From Bryobacterales bacterium (lineage in GTDB: Bacteria; Acidobacteriota; Terriglobia; Bryobacterales; Bryobacteraceae): a DNA stretch of 34,046 nt. Every line of letters begins with the position of its first letter. Position 1 is the stretch's first letter. This document shows positions 32,109 through 34,046 of this stretch, piece after piece. The stretch spans positions 1 to 34,046 of the forward strand of contig JAEUQG010000070.1 in NCBI GenBank assembly GCA_016789755.1, in the 5' to 3' direction. The notes under the pieces are model-generated. The model did no database searches. It saw only the letters and a program-made list of their open reading frames with translations, and was not told the origin of the DNA. A program made the translations under genes and the position numbers.

Positions 32109-32654
32109 ATGCACCGCGCAGGGTACGTCCTGGTCGGAGGACGCAGTTCCCGCATGGGCCGCGATAAGGCCCTGCTCCCCTTTCGGGGACGCACTCTCGC
32201 CGAGTGCGTGGCGCGTAATGTAGCCACAGCGGCAGGTTCCGTCAGGCTCGTCGGCGATCCCTCCAAGTACGGCTTCCTCGGCTTCCCCGTCATCGAGGAT
32301 CGCGTACCCGGTTGCGGCCCCCTCAGCGGCATCGAAGCCGCCTTGGCCGATTCCACCGCTGAGCAAACCCTCATCGTCGCCTGTGACATGCCTTCGTTAA
32401 ACCCGCGTTTCCTCGATTGGATTCTCTCCGAGGCTGAAAAATCCACCGCCGACGTCACCTGGGTCGAAAACGAACCCCTCTGCGCCGTGTACCGTAAATC
32501 CGCCCGCGCCGCCGCCGCCGCCGCACTCGCCGCCGGCAGGTACAAAGTCTCGCTCGCCTTTGCTAGCCTGAACGTGAAGTGCCTCACCGCCACCGACAAC
32601 TCCCCCCTCGCCAACGCCAACACCCCAGAGGATTGGGCCAGCCTCGGTGACTGA
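32109..32654 (+). CDS. mobA: MobA-like molybdenum cofactor guanylyltransferase
   Basis: 181 residues. The N-terminal nucleotide-binding loop LVGGRSSRMGRDKALLPFRG (8-27) is the standard MobA signature, followed by VIEDRVPGCGPLSGIEAAL, the VACDMPSL segment (metal and base binding) and AVYRKS. MobA adds GMP to molybdopterin to make the guanine dinucleotide cofactor in the cytoplasm. It is a little shorter than the E. coli enzyme (about 194). Other NTP-transferases with this loop are possible, but the GCGPLSGI motif favours MobA. The next gene starts 8 bases before its stop. Confidence 0.85.
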   Translation: MHRAGYVLVGGRSSRMGRDKALLPFRGRTLAECVARNVATAAGSVRLVGDPSKYGFLGFPVIEDRVPGCGPLSGIEAALADSTAEQTLIVACDMPSLNPRFLDWILSEAEKSTADVTWVENEPLCAVYRKSARAAAAAALAAGRYKVSLAFASLNVKCLTATDNSPLANANTPEDWASLGD

Positions 32655-33402
32655 TCGCTTTCCACACTACATCGAGTTCCGCCACGTCTATAAGACGTTC
32701 GACTACCCCGTTTTAGTCGACGCCAATTTTCACATCGATCCCGGCGAAACCGTTGCCATCATCGGACGCTCCGGCGTCGGCAAAAGCGTGAGCCTGGGCC
32801 ACATCATGGGTTTCCTCAAACCCGACAAAGGCCGCGTCATCGTCTCCCACACCGACATCACCGACTTCACCGAGGCCGAACTGCGCAAAATCCGGCGCAA
32901 AGTAACAATGGTCTTCCAAAACGGCGCGCTCTTCGATTCCTTAACAGTAGGAGAAAATATTCTATTTTCACTTGAACTAAGAGAGGACTACGACGAGCAA
33001 AATAAGGAGGATGTTGTCGATGGCCTCCTCCGCATGGTGGAACTCGCCGACTACCGCGACGCCTTCCCCACCGACCTTTCCGTCGGCCACAAACGCGCCG
33101 TCGCCATCGCCCGAGCCCTCGCCGCGCAACCCGAATGCATCCTCTACGACGAGCCCACCACCATGGTCGACCCCATCATGAGCAGCCATCTCTCCCAACT
33201 CATGCTCAGGTTAAAGCATCAGTTGAAGCTCACCAGCGTGGTGGTCACCCATGACTTGGAATTAATGCGCGAAGTCGCTGACCGCGTTGTAGTTCTCTAC
33301 CAGGGCGAAGTCATCTACTTCGGCCCCGTCAAGGACATCGACTCCTCCACGCACCCCCACCTGCGCGAATTCATGGCCATGGACCGCGTCGAACTGGGCT
33401 AG
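32647..33402 (+). CDS. MlaF-like ABC transporter ATP-binding protein
   Basis: 251 residues from a GTG at 32647, the only start that keeps the conserved N-terminus (IEFRHVYKTF). Walker A is GRSGVGKS (40-47), the Q-loop is VFQNGALFDSLTVGEN, the signature is LSVGHKRAVAIARAL rather than the usual LSGGQ, and Walker B is CILYDEPTTMVDP with the H-loop VVVTHDLELM. The FQNGALFDSLTV and DP(I/L)MS features fit the MlaF/MlaE group that moves phospholipids between membranes. No permease (MlaE) or MCE substrate-binding gene (MlaD) is adjacent. A block from 32941 to about 33015 uses A/T-rich codons unlike the rest of the gene. Confidence 0.87.
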   Translation: MTDRFPHYIEFRHVYKTFDYPVLVDANFHIDPGETVAIIGRSGVGKSVSLGHIMGFLKPDKGRVIVSHTDITDFTEAELRKIRRKVTMVFQNGALFDSLTVGENILFSLELREDYDEQNKEDVVDGLLRMVELADYRDAFPTDLSVGHKRAVAIARALAAQPECILYDEPTTMVDPIMSSHLSQLMLRLKHQLKLTSVVVTHDLELMREVADRVVVLYQGEVIYFGPVKDIDSSTHPHLREFMAMDRVELG

Positions 33403-33406
33403 AGGC

Positions 33407-34046
33407 TCACGCCCCGATAAACTGGCTCAGGTAACGCCCCGATTGCCGCAGCGATTCCTTCCGCAGTTCCAAAGATCCCTCATAGGCCCGGTCTTCCACT
33501 TCAATACACACCGGCCCCCGATACCCTGTATCGGTCAGCACGGAGAAGAACTGACCCCAGTTCACATCGCCCAACCCCGGCAGTTTCGGCGTATGGTACT
33601 CGTTCGGATGCGCAAGGATTCCCAATTCATCCAGCTTATGCCGGTCCACGCGCGCGTCTTTGGCATGCATATGGAACAGCTTGCTCTTGAACTCCCGCAT
33701 CGCCTTCAGATAGTCCATCTGCATCCAGATGAAATGCGACGGATCGAAGTTGAGCCCGAAACTGTCCGACGGAATGTCGTTAAACATGCGCCGCCAGATC
33801 ATCGGGTTGATCGCCAGATTCTTTCCCCCCGGCCACTCGTCTTTGGTGAACAACATCGGGCAGTTCTCGATGCCGATCTTCACCCCGTTATCCTCCGCAT
33901 GCCGGATGATCGGACGCCACGTATCGAGAAACCGCGGCCAGTTCTCTTCCACCGATTTCGTCCAATCCCGCCCGATGAACGTATTCACGTTCTTCAGCCC
34001 CAGGCGCCGCGCCCCGTCGATCACCTTGCCGATGTGGTCCGTGTAG
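33407..34046 (-). CDS. Sugar phosphate isomerase/epimerase family protein (xylose isomerase-like TIM barrel), N-terminus outside window
   Basis: The frame runs from a stop at 33407 to the right edge without interruption (about 212 residues, beginning [14 protein letters not shown]), so the true start lies beyond the window; a GTG at 34024 is unlikely to be the start because family members have about 70-80 residues before this point. AP-endonuclease-2/xylose isomerase-like barrel motifs are visible: [11 protein letters not shown] with a metal-binding Glu, [12 protein letters not shown] (Asp and His), [10 protein letters not shown] (His) and [10 protein letters not shown] (Glu). Members isomerise or epimerise sugars and inositols. 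It converges on the ABC gene with 4 bases between stops. The substrate is unknown. Confidence 0.88.
   Translation of the reverse strand, partial: YTDHIGKVIDGARRLGLKNVNTFIGRDWTKSVEENWPRFLDTWRPIIRHAEDNGVKIGIENCPMLFTKDEWPGGKNLAINPMIWRRMFNDIPSDSFGLNFDPSHFIWMQMDYLKAMREFKSKLFHMHAKDARVDRHKLDELGILAHPNEYHTPKLPGLGDVNWGQFFSVLTDTGYRGPVCIEVEDRAYEGSLELRKESLRQSGRYLSQFIGA

Overview
The window looks like a chromosomal segment of a GC-rich, soil-type acidobacterium, probably of the Solibacter/Bryobacter kind. The evidence is the combination of an Oar-like TonB receptor with an N-terminal carboxypeptidase-regulatory domain, a PadR regulator paired with a large ADOP-type orphan permease, CRTAC1-like (FG-GAP plus ASPIC/UnbV) and TPR proteins, sialidase-like propellers, a PEP-CTERM protein and a compact flagellar cluster. 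The phylum call rests on family content; no rRNA or other marker is present.

Region 1 (1-14387) reads as a sugar or acidic-sugar scavenging locus. On the minus strand, a kelch propeller (NanM-like), a TPR protein, a CRTAC1-like propeller, a DapA/NanA-family aldolase or lyase and an enolase-superfamily enzyme (cut by the window edge) form one operon joined by ATGA overlaps or short gaps. A plus-strand alpha/alpha-toroid protein diverges from it. Next come a minus-strand TonB receptor overlapping an MFS importer gene (7 nt), then a plus-strand operon of a TPR protein and two sialidase-like BNR proteins. The roles fit together as release of sugars (BNR proteins), outer-membrane uptake (TonB receptor), inner-membrane uptake (MFS), mutarotation (kelch) and cleavage or dehydration (DapA-like, enolase). 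The substrate is inferred, not proven.

Region 2 (14398-18174) holds a PadR repressor and ADOP permease operon with a good sigma70-type promoter overlapped by a perfect inverted repeat, a gene-poor gap of about 350 bases, and a YkgJ-type cysteine-cluster protein. Region 3 (18288-24702) is flgB-flgC-fliE-fliF-fliG-fliH-fliI-fliJ, the basal-body rod, MS-ring, switch and export-ATPase module, with nearly every junction overlapping.

Region 4 (24723-28233) is a minus-strand operon of a dead sulfatase (two frameshifts, active-site block missing), a WG-repeat protein and an acetyl-xylan-esterase-like hydrolase. Region 5 (28322-29854) holds a PEP-CTERM protein diverging from a DksA/TraR-like zinc-finger regulator that has a structured leader. 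Region 6 (29861-34046) holds two cell-wall enzymes (lytic transglycosylase and AmiC-type amidase), a MobA-like nucleotidyltransferase overlapping an MlaF-like ABC ATPase, and an edge-truncated sugar isomerase/epimerase. No rRNA, tRNA, CRISPR array, insertion sequence or integrase was seen.
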